This document shows positions 36,314 through 48,400 of a stretch of DNA of 64,000 nt, piece after piece. The stretch lies in assembly GCF_051020955.1 (NCBI RefSeq), contig NC_135014.1, forward strand, positions 36,598,742 through 36,662,741. Direction: 5' to 3'. This DNA comes from Megalopta genalis. Its lineage: Eukaryota; Arthropoda; Insecta; Hymenoptera; Halictidae. Position 1 is the stretch's first letter. Each line of letters opens with the position of its first letter. A model generated the notes under the pieces. It had not been told where the DNA came from. It worked only from the letters and a program-made list of their open reading frames with translations, and did no database searches. Position numbers and translations under genes: made by a program.

Positions 36314-36562
36314 TTAACACGTTCCGTGCCACGTGTACCATCGATGGTACACGCTTGCATGTTTACTTAGTGAACTGAACAAATTGTTTACAAGAAATTT
36401 AGAACCGAAGAATCAATTTCCACCGCAAGAATGGGCGTTGATAAGTTTTTGTTACGTTGTTACGTGTACGAGAATTAATAATTGCACGTAATACATCAAG
36501 TTTTAGTAAAATATCAAAGTGTGAAGATTCGAGTAAAAAAAGCTCGGCACGGAACGTGTTAA
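36314..36562. mobile_element. 249-bp TTAA MITE, copy B (inverted)
   Basis: Same length and termini as 34982-35230 but in the opposite orientation, with TTAA at 36314-36317 and 36559-36562. The one difference seen is TTAGAACCG here against TTAGAAGCG in copy A. The two copies are 1.08 kb apart. Confidence 0.92.
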
Positions 36563-37496
36563 CGGCGATTCGGTAGATCCCATCGCGGTGGTAATAAAGT
36601 CTTGTGTCGAAGTTCATCGAGTCGCCGAGTCTATGCACTTAAGCGGCGAAGCAAATTGCGTTTAACAAACGGGTGAGGTCGAGTGCTTATTGAGTCAGGC
36701 CGGCGGCGTTAGGCGTAGCATGTGTTACAATTTAATCTGGGTTACGACTAAATCAGATATCTGTTGGGGCAGGGTCAGATCTAGATCGAGATGGATACAT
36801 ATTCGTCTGTGCGTAGCGTGCAGGTACAGTCCGCCGCGAAAGCGTGCGAAATTCTCGCGATTTTAGAGTTCCCGGGGGGGGGGGGGGCTTCGAATTCGAG
36901 CGAATTTTTCGCAGTTGTTCGACGAAACGAAACGATCGGGACAAAGAATGGACACGGGAGCCGATTTGGCGCAGACTTTTAGGGCAGGCTGTGCGGATCG
37001 GCGCACGTTCATCGGGCGTTTAACGTCGCGAACCCGACGTAACAAGCCGACTTAATTAGCCGAATCTCCATTTTCGTGGGAGCATCCGTCGTCCCTGACG
37101 AAAAAGCCGGGTAGACCGCGCGCGGGAGGTGCTAGACCGAAAATAGCTCCTTATTTGGGCAACAAAAACTGCACGTGTGTGCACACGGCCGAGTGGTTAC
37201 GTGCTCCTCCTTTTTTTTCTCTCTCTCTCTCTCCTCTCCCCTATCCGTTGAATGAGGATGACGTAAAAGGCCACTCGCCTCGGGCGCAAAATCGTGGAAA
37301 AAACATCGCATCGCGGCATGGCACGGAGCTCGGTGCTCGCAGCCTCGAAGTGAAAAATTTTCCAAGAGAGATCTCTGTGAAGCCGTCGCGGTCTCCTACT
37401 CGCACTTAGACCACTTCTTCTCGTACTCGTTACTCGGCATTCGCACGTCACCGCACAAGCCTTACGCGATAATCGAAACGCCGCGCGTTGCGACGT

Positions 37497-37690
37497 TTCT
37501 TAATTGTTATATTATTATTTTCCTTCAGCTTCTAAATAAAAATAGACAATTTTGGAAGAGGAGATACGATTGTTCGAACTTCGACAATTATAAAAACGAG
37601 ATGCAAGGCTCGAATAACCGTATCTCCTTTTCTCAAATTGTCCATTTTTGTTTACAGTCCGAAGGAAAATTAGGGAGAATTTACCGTATT
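37497..37690. mobile_element. MITE, TAAATTCTCC family, worn left end
   Basis: The right part reads GTCCATTTTTGTTTACAGTC, then AATTAGGGAGAATTTACCGT. The left part has CCTTCAGCTTCTAAATAAAA and its inverted partner, but the last bases of the left terminus are degraded. The central AATTATAAAAACGAG block is shared with the other copies. Confidence 0.65.
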
Positions 37691-39639
37691 CCGTCAATTA
37701 TTTTATGCGAAAATTTATGTTACTAAATTCATGTCGCCAAGTTTATATTAATAAATATATGTTGCTAAATTTATGTTACTAACAGTTGGACTGCGGCTCT
37801 ATATGCAAAGTAATAATTTGCTGTTGAAATTGCAATAAACAGGAACAAGATAGAAATGTTGTTCCTTGTTCCAATAGTTTTATTGTATTGATAATAATGT
37901 ATAGATAATTTTAAGTTCGTTCACTCTTTCTGTTGTCTCAAATTTTACCAATCTATTTTTATCATGATTGCATATATATATATATATAAAATTCGCAATT
38001 TATTAACAGTATTAAAATACAACCATTTTGATGGAAAATTGATATACGATTTTTATTACCGATATATGTACTCGTTACGCTGTGCGCCGAGCCGCGCCGT
38101 GCCGCCACGCGATGCAACATGCAAACCGATGCACCGTGGAAATGCATTTCGTGCACGCGCCTCCGGCGATTCGTAGTGCATCGCTGAAGGCGACAACGTC
38201 ACACGTGCAAGGGCACGACACTCGAGACGATAAGATCCTTAATCAACGGAATTTAACGGTCCCGGACTCGGAAATCCAATTTTTATCATTTTCGTTGCCA
38301 TTCTTTTTTACGTTACGTTCCGAACGCCACCGTCGTCGTTATCTCGCACTGTTGCACTTCTATGCAATCATTTTATCGTGTTAACTGCAGCGACGTTTCA
38401 ATACGTAATCCATATTTATGAAATGCTTGATGCTGGAATATTTAATTGTATACTGATACTGCGTGCTTTTAGAGGTTGTACTTTTAGTCATATCTTCATG
38501 AAAATTCTCCTGTACACGCGTGCATAGAATTTGTTTCATTTATATTTCATTTTAAACTGCGCCAAGTGCAACTGCACTCTAGAAAATGCACCACGAAGTC
38601 TGCTTTGATAGATTTATGTTAGTGGACATACATCATTGTGCCACTTTTATTACGATTCTATTGACAACGTATGCATAGAACGTCTCTTAATTCAATTTAA
38701 TTATGGAGCGCATCAAGTGCAATGCGCTTCAATTACATCAAAAAGTTTGCTTTTAATTCGCATACGTCAGAGCGCGTATTTTCTAGTGTATCATTTTCAT
38801 TAAAATCCTACCGCGAATATGTCACAAACTTTTCTTCATTCAATGCAATCTTAAACTGCACCGAGTGCAAGTGCACTCTCTGGTAGCATAAAAAAATTTA
38901 CACTTTTAATTCACACACATTGGTGTACATATTTTCTAGCGTATCATTTTCATTAAAGTCCTGCCGACGACATGTACACAAAAATTTGTCTTGATTCAAT
39001 ATAATTTTGTAGTGCATCAAAGTGGAATTGCATTCTATTGTAATAACATCGAAAAGCTTGTTTTAATACGCACAGCATAGTATCATAAAACAGCATTTCT
39101 TCGAAGCTACTTCTGTGAACGTGTGCAAGATAATTTTGCGCTCACAATGATCCAAGTAACAATGATCGATAAGAATGCAGAGGCGGCGTCGAGCGAAAGA
39201 AACGTTGTTCAAGTTGCCCGAACAGCTAAAAACTCTCTTGTTTCCACATTCCTTTTTTACGGGACGTTAAAAAACGTATCTTAGTCGCGCAGCCTTGATC
39301 CGTTGCCGTCGACCTAGTTGTACCGTGCGCTATGATTAATCCTTTCTACTCATTCGCATGAAATGCTGCTGGTCGATAAACGAGGCTTGTGCATCTACAT
39401 TAGAAACACTCGCAACAAACGAGTCCGCTACAACGTCGGGTTGTGTTCTTGAATACAAATCCGAGATAAGCGAAACTAAAATAAGCATCCTGCTTAATTA
39501 TTTCGCTTGCGCGAGCTCGTTTCGTACTTCAATATCGCGTAAAAATGACTTTTGTACGAAGGTCGAAAGTAAGGAACAGTTTCTTTCCAGCGAAACTAAA
39601 ATAAAGAATTATTCCGAATGCGCGTTATTGTTTATCTTG

Positions 39640-39905
39640 TATTTTACCTTTATTATCTTGTATTATATTACCTTTATTATTATTATTGCCTTAATATTAT
39701 TATATTACCTTTATTATTATTATTGCCTTAATATTATTATATTACCTTTATTATTATTATTGCCTTAATATTATTATATTACCCTTATTATTATTATTGC
39801 CTTAATATTATTATATTACCTTTATTATTATTATTGCCTTAATATTATTATATTACCTTTATTATTATTATTGCCTTAATATTATTATATTACCTTTATT
39901 ATTAT
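39640..39905 (+). repeat. ~37-bp AT-rich tandem repeat
   Basis: About seven copies of TTATATTACCTTTATTATT plus ATTATTGCCTTAATA, nearly identical to one another. Confidence 0.9.
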
Positions 39906-40351
39906 TATCTTGTACTTATATCGCGTACAAATTAAAAAATATTTCTTTAAAATGTTCTTTCATAATCTCTGACTTTCTATCGAAGCTCCCGCCGAAGAAA
40001 TGTAATATCATATTCGCAAAAACTGCTGATTAAACGGCAGATTTTCGTGCAACTTCCTATTTCCGCAACTCACGTTCCGAAACTAAATCGGAAGAGCTAT
40101 TTCTTCGCTGATCTTATGTTTGCTGCGGATCTTGTGCATTTATGGAAAAATGAAATGGTTAATTACAAACATTGAAAAGACATTGGAAGAATTTGAGGAT
40201 ATCGTTGCATTAGTTTCAACTTATTACGATTGTTAAAGGAGAAGAGATATTTTCACCTAATTTACATTTCTTAGAATCAACTTAGACAAAGTCTTTATTA
40301 TGCATATCTTATTTTGCAATTCGTCGTGGCAGAATTAAACCGAATGTGCTA

Positions 40352-40680
40352 TTAACACTATGCCGTCCGCAGATCTTAGATGTGATTCTTTTGTTTGACG
40401 CCGGCATAATAGCTTGGAAATTTTAGATATTGAAAAAAAATTCGAAGATGGCGGTAATATAAATTCCTAAAATTAAGATAAGTCATCGAAGAGTTTTCGT
40501 ACTTAATTCTTAGTTAAATAAGCTCAATGCTATAGTTAGTTTGCTGCCTTTTAACACCCAAGAAATATAGTTCAAATGTTATTTCAGTTTTTTAAAATGG
40601 CACCAAAGTGGTACCACCGGCGTACAACAGATAGTTTTTGCATGGCACCAGCGTGATGCCACCGGACGGCATAGTGTTAA
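40352..40680. mobile_element. TTAA MITE with CACTATGCCGTCCG ends
   Basis: TTAA at 40352-40355 and 40677-40680 enclose perfect inverted termini CACTATGCCGTCCG / CGGACGGCATAGTG. The right subterminal region carries GGCACCA repeats. It is a piggyBac-type non-autonomous element of about 321 bp, with no frame of interest. Confidence 0.9.
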
Positions 40681-40689
40681 TTCTCGTTG

Positions 40690-41107
40690 AGCGTTGCGGC
40701 TCATTTTTATAGTTGCTGACATTTATCTTCTATTGGATTATTTTCTCCCTTTTGAATACTCAGAAGTTTTTCCTTCTAGCATATAAGTTACAAAAACGAA
40801 TCGACGCCGAGAGTCTCGCCAGAGTACCATTAGATAAACAATGATTTCATATGTATATAGAACAGAGTGCTCTTTGTCTTTAGGTGACGTTTTTGGTTTC
40901 GTCTTTGTGAATAGTCTTCAGTCTCCTGGAGCAATCAGGAGAGTAAAGACGGTCCTTCCTCGTACATCAAATTAATAAACTAAAAGGGATAAGTTTAATT
41001 CACTGCGTTTTACTTTTATTTATCTACCCATTTCCAATATCTTCTCTACTCAAATTCTTCAATCTTCTTGTTTCCAAGCTGAGGGACAATTTGGGAGGAT
41101 TTAATGT
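40690..41107. mobile_element. MITE, TAAATTCTCC family, split by an LTR
   Basis: CGGCTCATTTTTATAGTTGC on the left and CAAGCTGAGGGACAATTTGG followed by GAGGATTTAA on the right are parts of the family seen at 6769-7034. The 309-bp LTR-like element at 40731-41039 separates them. The outer left terminus is lost, so the left limit is approximate. Confidence 0.6.
40731..41039 (+). mobile_element. Solo-LTR-like insertion, copy 2 (309 bp)
   Basis: Same sequence as 34392-34700 with one visible change (TTTTCTCCC here against TTTTCTCTC). It is flanked by TCTTC on both sides (40726-40730 and 41040-41044). The different but perfect target duplications show two independent insertions of the same family, both in plus orientation, against the direction of CERK. 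Confidence 0.85.
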
Positions 41108-42539
41108 AGATGGTTCGACGCATTCCGCGAATTTACACGTGTCCTAAATGCATAGAGATCCGCAGCCTGCCGATGATCGATACGCGATCAATTATTCATC
41201 CGACCGGCCGTCCCGCCGGCATAAATAGAGAAAGAGGGAGTAATCGCGTGCGTATTACTCCGGTTGCCATTCTACTTTCACCCACTTTTCCCCTTGTTTC
41301 GTATTATTTTTTCTTTTTTCGAGGCGGTATTTTTAGCACGGTCCCGCGCCGCCTCGGTCGCATCGATTCGATCGGCTTCAGGCGAGAATTCGGAGGACAA
41401 GAAGCGCGAAGCCTGTGTCTCTACAAGGAAAGCTTAGGCTGTCACGGAGCCTCGGGTTCCTTTGGAGAAGTTTGCTGGTTACCAGGCAACGTCGCTCTCA
41501 AAGTGTTTATCCTCTTTCTCTCCTTCTATCGGCGTCTGACACACGTTCGAGCTTTCGACGTGCTGCGAGCCTCTTCCAAGCCAAGAATCAAACAACGGAA
41601 ACTTCACTCCTCCGTGGCACACATTTTTCGCACGAAGATAAAAAAGTTTATCTGACCGGGAAATATTAAGCGTTGCGTATAAATTAATGACAAATGAACA
41701 GAGCCGAGGAGACTGAATTTCGTACGATCTATGAAGCAAGGGTTGAAGATCGTGATTATGAAGGCGAAACAATAGAACAAGATATTTTCGTGGTCGAAAA
41801 TGAAATTAGCTTAAGAAACGTAATAAATCGGTATAACAACCGAGTCGCGGGAGATTAAATCTAGATCGCGGACTTCACGCGATCATTACTAGAAAAAAAT
41901 GGGAGAGAAAAGAGAGTTAGAAAAATTTATGAACGTCGCTAACTTCTCTTCGATTCATTAGGATCGTTGGAAGTAAAAATACGTTTTTATTCCGTTTCTT
42001 GCTATTGAGTTAGGCAATTTTTATTTCGCACGAAGATCCGGGATGTAATTAAGACAAACTAAACACTGGCAGATTTAAAGATCTCGGAACACTGAATTCA
42101 TTGAAACGAACTGAGCTCACGGAGCAGAAACTGTGGACGAAGGAGGATTCGTAGAAATTCGATAGGAGTGGAAACGCGATGAAACGAGGCGCTGATAAGA
42201 AATGAAACGATGCGTTGAAAGAACAGAAATAGCGAAATTAACGCGGTAACAGGCTCGATTGTAATTACCGCGGCAGAAACTCAAGACAGATGAAACTAAT
42301 ACAATGGTGGCTCTAGAATTACTTTGATAAAGATTAAATTACGATCGAATCGAGTTCGAAATGCTTTGGTAATATCACTGTGCAATGGAATGCAGTTCTA
42401 ATATCGAACGGGCTGGACAACGAGAAAGTGTCTGCGAGGAGAAAGGTCGAACGCGAATACTTAACAGATTTAAAGAGTAGATCGATCGATTGAATATTAT
42501 TTCTGCGATATTGAAATGTCTAAGAATTGTTTATTAAAT

Positions 42540-42745
42540 ATATTGTTATATATTATTATATATTATTATATATTGTTATATATTATAATATATTATTATA
42601 TATTATTATATATTGTTATATATTATAATATATTATTATATATTATTATATATTGTTATATATTATAATATATTATTATATATTATTATATATTGTTATA
42701 TTATTATATATTATTATATATTATTATACATTATTATATTATTAT
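42540..42745 (+). repeat. TATTATATATTGTTATATTA tandem repeat
   Basis: AT-only tandem of TATTATATATTATTATATATTG-type units with a period of roughly 57 bp made of smaller units. Non-coding. Confidence 0.85.
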
Positions 42746-43467
42746 GTATATCTATGCTTAATTCTATGGAGTCTTTAGTAGTCAGCAAGGATCGTAGGAA
42801 AGGTCAGCAAAAATTAGCAAAACAAAAATGTTACAAAACCTGAACTGCGCGATTTTAAGCCATTTCCGTCTTTATCGAAACAGTTGGCCTTCGTTTCGTT
42901 AACTATAACAACGCGTCAGAATTGTTACGAAGATTTCGAACGTAATCTACTAAATATAGTCGTTGTGCAGTTCCATGAAATCGAAATAAAACTCTACCGT
43001 AAAATTCTACTGCAATTTTAATGCGACAGCCATCAATTTCCTCTGTCACCTAGGAATTCATTAACCGCAAAAAAAAGTGCCAATTGACGTAGCTGCGAAA
43101 GAAATCGTAGCGCAGAACAGTGACAGAAACGAGCGGAAGAAAAAGGTAGTGAAAAGACCAGTGGAAAAACCAATAGACTTTCAAAATTTATTCGCATTTT
43201 ATCTTCAGCTAATATTTCTGCGACGATTGACTGCGAAAGAAATGATCCTAAAGCACACATTCGAGCTACTTAATGCAGTATAACGTGGTTGAGTTATGTA
43301 AGAAGTTTAGCATAAAGGATTCGATGTAACCGGAAGACTTTCGAAATCGAAATCTACTAAATAAAGAATTAAATAATAATAAATAGAATCATTTTCGGCT
43401 CGTTTAAATCATTGAACGAACAAATCGATAACTGTTTTTTCTTGCAGTCGACCTTGCGGAGAACATT

Positions 43468-44048
43468 GATGTCAAATAATTGACATGGTTAAGAGTTAAC
43501 ACTAAATCTACCTAACTTCAAACGTAATTAATCTGTATTATTTTATACCGATGAAAAAAGACTATGCTTACTTAGACCTTTCGCTATTTTTATTAAAATG
43601 TCTGATTCTGATTGATGTCAAATAATTGACATGGTTAAGAGTTAACACTAAATCTACCTAACTTCAAACGTAATTAATCTGTATTATTTTATACCGATGA
43701 AAAAAGACTATGCTTACTTAGACCTTTCGCTATTTTTATTAAAATGTCTGATTCTGATTGATGTCAAATAATTGACATGGTTAAGAGTTAACACTAAATC
43801 TACCTAACTTCAAACGTAATTAATCTGTATTATTTTATACCGACGAAAAAAGACTATGCTTACTTAGACCTTTCGCTATTTTTATTAAAATGTCTGATTC
43901 TGATTGATGTCAAATGATTAACATGGTTAAGAGTTAACACTAAACCTACCAAGTTTCAAACGTAATTAATCTGTATTATTTTATACCGACGAAAAAAGAC
44001 TGTGCTTACTTAGACCTTTCGCTATTTTTATTAAAATGTCTGATTCTG
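43468..44048 (+). repeat. 146-bp tandem repeat, about four units
   Basis: Units start with GATGTCAAATAATTGACATG at 43468, 43614, 43760 and 43906, an exact 146-bp step. The first three are nearly identical; the fourth has several changes (GATTAACATGG, CTACCAAGTTTC). Each unit contains TTAACACTAAATCTACC, the left end of the transposon listed next. Confidence 0.95.
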
Positions 44049-44161
44049 TTAAGAAATTTCTTCAACGTTTTTCTACGAAAGAGTTTTTATTGTTTCAGCG
44101 ATATTAAAATGAAAAAATGTGAAACCGGTCGTTTCGACCGGCTCGGTAGGTTTCGCGTTAA
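43496..44161. mobile_element. TTAA MITE with amplified left end
   Basis: The left end is TTAACACTAAATCTACC and the right end is GGTAGGTTTCGCGTTAA (TTAA at 44158-44161). The right subterminal region has the hairpin ACCGGTCGTTTCGACCGG. Relatives of this right end are seen at about 57695-57740, 48570-48606 and 63018-63056. The left end was multiplied by the 146-bp tandem. The right end lies 35 bp from a CERK exon edge. Confidence 0.75.
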
Positions 44162-44196
44162 ACATGGCGGCCAGGTTCGCGGAGGGGGATACTCAC

Positions 44197-44448
44197 CCAT
44201 GAGGTAATTTCGTATGGTTTTGACCCACGAGGCCACCTGTCGCGGATCGGTGTGGCTCATGGTGACGCTGTGGTGGCTCCATTTATTCTTTGGTCCCCGT
44301 ACTGCGTAGTGTAAAATGAAATTTGTCGGGCAGACCGTGGGGGATGCCGGCGAGGTCGGGGGTTGCTTCTCTTTCACGTTCACCCCGTGTATCCAATCAT
44401 CCCCGTAGCGCACGGCTAACACGTCCGACATGGGCAACGTCCATCTAG
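44197..44448 (-). CDS. CERK: Ceramide kinase, PH-like domain exon
   Basis: 252 bp. The acceptor is TTTGCAATTTCCAG with CT completing a codon, and the donor is ATGG|GTGAGT, leaving one base that joins GG of the next exon to give Gly. It encodes RWTLPMSDVLAVRYGDDWIH, then CPTNFILHYAVRG, KNKWSHHSVTMSH and VASWVKTIRNYLMG. This aligns with the second half of the N-terminal PH-like domain of CERK (human VPVSEIIAVEE...WKWAQVTFWC...LWLQTLREML). The Trp in the last helix is the usual PH-domain mark. The domain binds phosphoinositides and places the enzyme at membranes. It is the first exon seen; about 50-60 N-terminal residues are missing. Confidence 0.9.
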
Positions 44449-44999
44449 CTGGAAATTGCAAAAAAAAAGAATACCCTTTTAACTTCCGGAAATTACGGCC
44501 GGCTAATTTGCGAAATTAAAAGAATAGCTTGCCCTCGGCAAACCAGCCCCGATAGGCTACGAGCATTTTCTTTGACGGCGAATTACAATTAGCCGCCCTA
44601 CTAAAACACGGAGTTTCCTTTGGACTCCTGGCAAATTAGCTGAAATTGTTTGCCATGGTTAGAAAGCACTCTCGTAGGATCTTTCCCGGCGCGATCAGTG
44701 GCCGGAAATTACGGGCGGCTGATTTGCAAAACTAATGAACGTCGTGACTGAAAAATTGTTGTTAGAATATCAAGGTCCCGACAACTAATTGAAATCTCCA
44801 CGTGTTTTGTCAACCGTAGAATTATCGAAACAGTCAAAAGAACTAATTTCTGACTTGTTTCTTTTACAGTTTAACATTATACAAATGTTTCTGTGAGAAT
44901 TTATTAGATAAAAACTTCTTTACTCGAGCACATAGTATAATTGAACTGCAGATTTTAAGCATTTATTGTAAAAATTAATCGATGAGATTTAAAGCATCA

Positions 45000-45465
45000 G
45001 AAAAAATCTAAAAAGTTAATAAATGAAATTTAAAGCATCAGAAAAAATCTAAAAAATTAGTAAATGAAATTTAAAGCACCAGAAAAAATCTAAAAACTTA
45101 GTAGATGAAATTTAAAACATCAGAAAAAATCTAAAAACTTAGTAGATGAAATTTAAAACATCAGAAAAAATCTAAAACTTAGTAGATGAAATTTAAAACA
45201 TCAGAAAAAATCTAAAAACTTAGTAGATGAAATTTGAAACATCAGAAAAAATCTAAAACTTAATAGATGAAATTTAAAGCATCAGAAAAAATCTAAAAAA
45301 TTAATAAATGAAATTTAAAACATCAGAAAAAATCTAAAACTTAGTAGATGAAATTTAAAACATCAGAAAAAATCTAAAAAATTAGTAAATGAAATTTAAA
45401 GCATCAGAAAAAATCTAAAAAAACTTAGTAGATGAAATTTAAAACATCAGAAAAATACTAAAAAT
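45000..45465 (+). repeat. ~41-bp A-rich tandem repeat
   Basis: About eleven units of GATGAAATTTAAAACATCAG plus AAAAAATCTAAAAACTTAGTA, with AAATG/TAGATG and length variants of one or two bases. Confidence 0.92.
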
Positions 45466-48400
45466 TTAACATTGTTTATTTATTATTTCAATTTACTAAA
45501 TTGTTTAAAAAAGGAAGGGATCTTCTATTTGACTCTTGTCTACTGCAATTAATAAAGAACATTTTAACATAATAGAAATAATAGACGTAAATAATAGAAA
45601 TCGTGCGACGTTTAAATAAATTCAATCTTGTCATCATTATAAAACAATATAGATTAATCGCGAACTTGGTAGTCCTAGCGTTAAATTATCAAGCAAGTAT
45701 ACTTTCAAATAAAATATTAAATAAAATTAGTATAAATGATTTTAATAAAATCAATGCCACCAACAAAATATCCGAAACTCGTCCAAGCGTCGTCGGAAGA
45801 ATAATTTCCCGAGGATGTGTAAATGTTTGGAAACGTTCGAGAAAGAGTACGGCAATTTGCGCGTAGTGCGAACGTTGGAAACACAATTCTGCCGACAGCC
45901 AGCGTGAGCATTAAGGATAAAGTAGCGAACAGCAGGAAGAAATGCGCGGCAATCAATGCTGTCGACTCGGACGGCAGGAAACAAAGGCTTGGTTTACGAT
46001 CCCCTAACAGCTGTCATTTAATATTGCAACAGAACGCGACAAAAGCGGACTCGCCGAGTCCACGTGCGTTGCATAATTAAGCGCCGTGACCCCGGAGTCT
46101 ATAGATTCTCGAGCATCCGTTCAAGATCACGGATCTATGTTGTATGTTTAGTTGTCCGCTTTCATTTCGGATGACATCTTCGAGACCGTTCGAAGTCATA
46201 ATTTTCGCAGGAAAGTCCAAGACAAGTGAACATTGGGGGCGAAGATAAGCGGAGATATAATCGACGGCGATAAGGCGATCACTGATATCAGCAGGCCTTA
46301 TCGGACTTCCCTTTGTTTTCGTTTTCTCCCGAATTTTTCGGCGAACATTTTTGCCATTCCAAATGCTAGGGTCGAGGCGCCAATTACTGTGCCCCGTTGG
46401 CGGACTTACGGAGTTTTCGCTACTAAACAGAACTTCAGCAATTTAAATGACATTTCTTGAAGACTCAAAGGTAAATTTCTTTTGTCGATAACAATTTTCC
46501 CACGACACAAGCATCGAATCTCCTTTGAATATTAGCCCTTAGTTTGAATATTAATTGTTGAATATTACTGTCTTCTTAATCCTTTTCATAAGCTTTACGG
46601 AAAATTTCGCGAATTCGGTATCAAAATATTGAAATAATTTTTGCGATATTTTAAGAACTTCCGTCTTTTACGTATGTAATTTTAACGAATAAATAATGAA
46701 TTGAATTTAAATAAGAAAAATTTGATACGTCTTGTACGATGAATATAAAGTTAATTACACTTGAAGACACACAAAAGTCGCAGTGATATCGGTTACACGC
46801 AGTAACGTTCTTCGAACAAAAGAAATTCTATTGTCGTCGATTTTCTCAAGCTTTCATTCTAGAGGTCACGTTTACTACAGCTCACACGCTTTTCTAACTT
46901 CATTAATGATTTCCGACTGCTTTCTATGAATTATCCGGTGCCTCGGGGGTCTATAAACCTCCATTAACCGGCTGCAATTTCATTTCAATTTCTAAACACC
47001 TTCGTTAATTTTTCTTTAATTGTTGTCCACAGTCCGAATGAATCAACTTAATTACAACAGCTATCTTTTAATCGCTTCTAATCACCTCCACGAGACGTTT
47101 AAGCTGTCGCTGTTCTCAATAAATCATTTTTCACGATGACAGCTGTGCTCTGATTACTCCTAATCATCTCCACAATTTTGTCAGCCGTTCTTGACCTTCC
47201 GCATCGAATTGGAACGACGACCACTTTCACAGATTTCTTTTGCCTGCCTTGACCTTTACTTGCTGAATCAACTCGGACGGCGATAACTGACCTTCGAATA
47301 CTTCTGATAACGTTCCCTCAGCCTTCCGACAACCCCATGGACCCTTAACTCCTCTGATCCCCCTAGTAACCATCCTCTCGACAGCATCGATAGCCTTCTA
47401 AACCCCTTTAGATCACAATGATTGTCTCCCGAGATGATTCTCGGCCGTCGGCCTGTTTGCTAAACAACGATCATCATCCGCGATAGCTCCGAAGCCATTC
47501 TGATCCTCTGATACTCGTGCTTCTCTCGACATTGTTCTCTCATTTATTTATTTACACTGTGCTGTCGGTACACGTCCCGAGCAAACGTTATCTGAAACCG
47601 ACGATACCGTGCCCGGAGAGGCGTGAACCACACGCGACTCGTCCGAGCGCCTGATAACGCGATTGTATAACTGATAAGGGATCGCAAATATCAGTTATCC
47701 CAGGTAATAGTCGACTTTCAGGAAAAGCTTGCCGAACGTATCTTGCAAGTTTCGCGTTTAATTCGCGTATACTGGTCAACAAAATTATAGCATAGAGAAC
47801 AATTTTGGATAAAAATTGGCAAACTTCGACTGACGATAACTCCGCGAAAAATCATCGTAGGATAAAGGCTCTTTTTTCAAATTACAGCTTGAAACCTCTA
47901 CTTTAAAATAATGTATCTGAGTTTCAAGTTTGATGCACTCACACCGCTGTAATTATTCAAATGTGAAGCCACGTTTGCGACATTGAAAATTGTCATTGGC
48001 GACATTGAAAAATGTTTGACGAAATGCACGGACTTCGTAAAATTTTTGTCGAAGATGCCGTTCGCAGTCGAATGAAATGTAATCCTTCCTCTTTAATTAG
48101 AAGAAAGCGAAACGCGGCTGCGATTTTTTTTCGCAAAGTTACGGCACTTTGAAGTGACCTGATCTTCAATGCAAAATTTTTCAATGCTGTAATTTTTTGA
48201 AGTAGTGTATTAATATAATGCAACATACATTATTATAATATAATTTGTTAAAAAGACGACGTTTACGAAATTGGAACAGCGAGAAGTGCCAACCTTTTAG
48301 AACAATAAATAAAGTATTCAAAATAGTAAGAATATCTTTCATATTTTTCTTATCTTCTTTTCTACAAATTTTTCGTAATTCACGACCTCGTTATTAAAAA

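Larger units (their letters stand above)
33207..44196 (-). other. Large CERK intron
   Basis: Phase-1 intron of 10,990 bp. It holds the transposons listed separately (34186-34795, 34982-35230, 36314-36562, 37497-37690, 40352-40680, 40690-41107, 43496-44161), tandem repeats (39640-39905, 42540-42745) and long unremarkable stretches. In 37800-39600 and 41110-42530 I see no gene or clear repeat. A run of 14 G lies at about 36874-36888. Confidence 0.8.

Noticed and set aside
37170..37200. tRNA-like GGCCGAGTGGTTA box
   Set aside because: No matching acceptor stem, anticodon arm or T-arm could be built around it.
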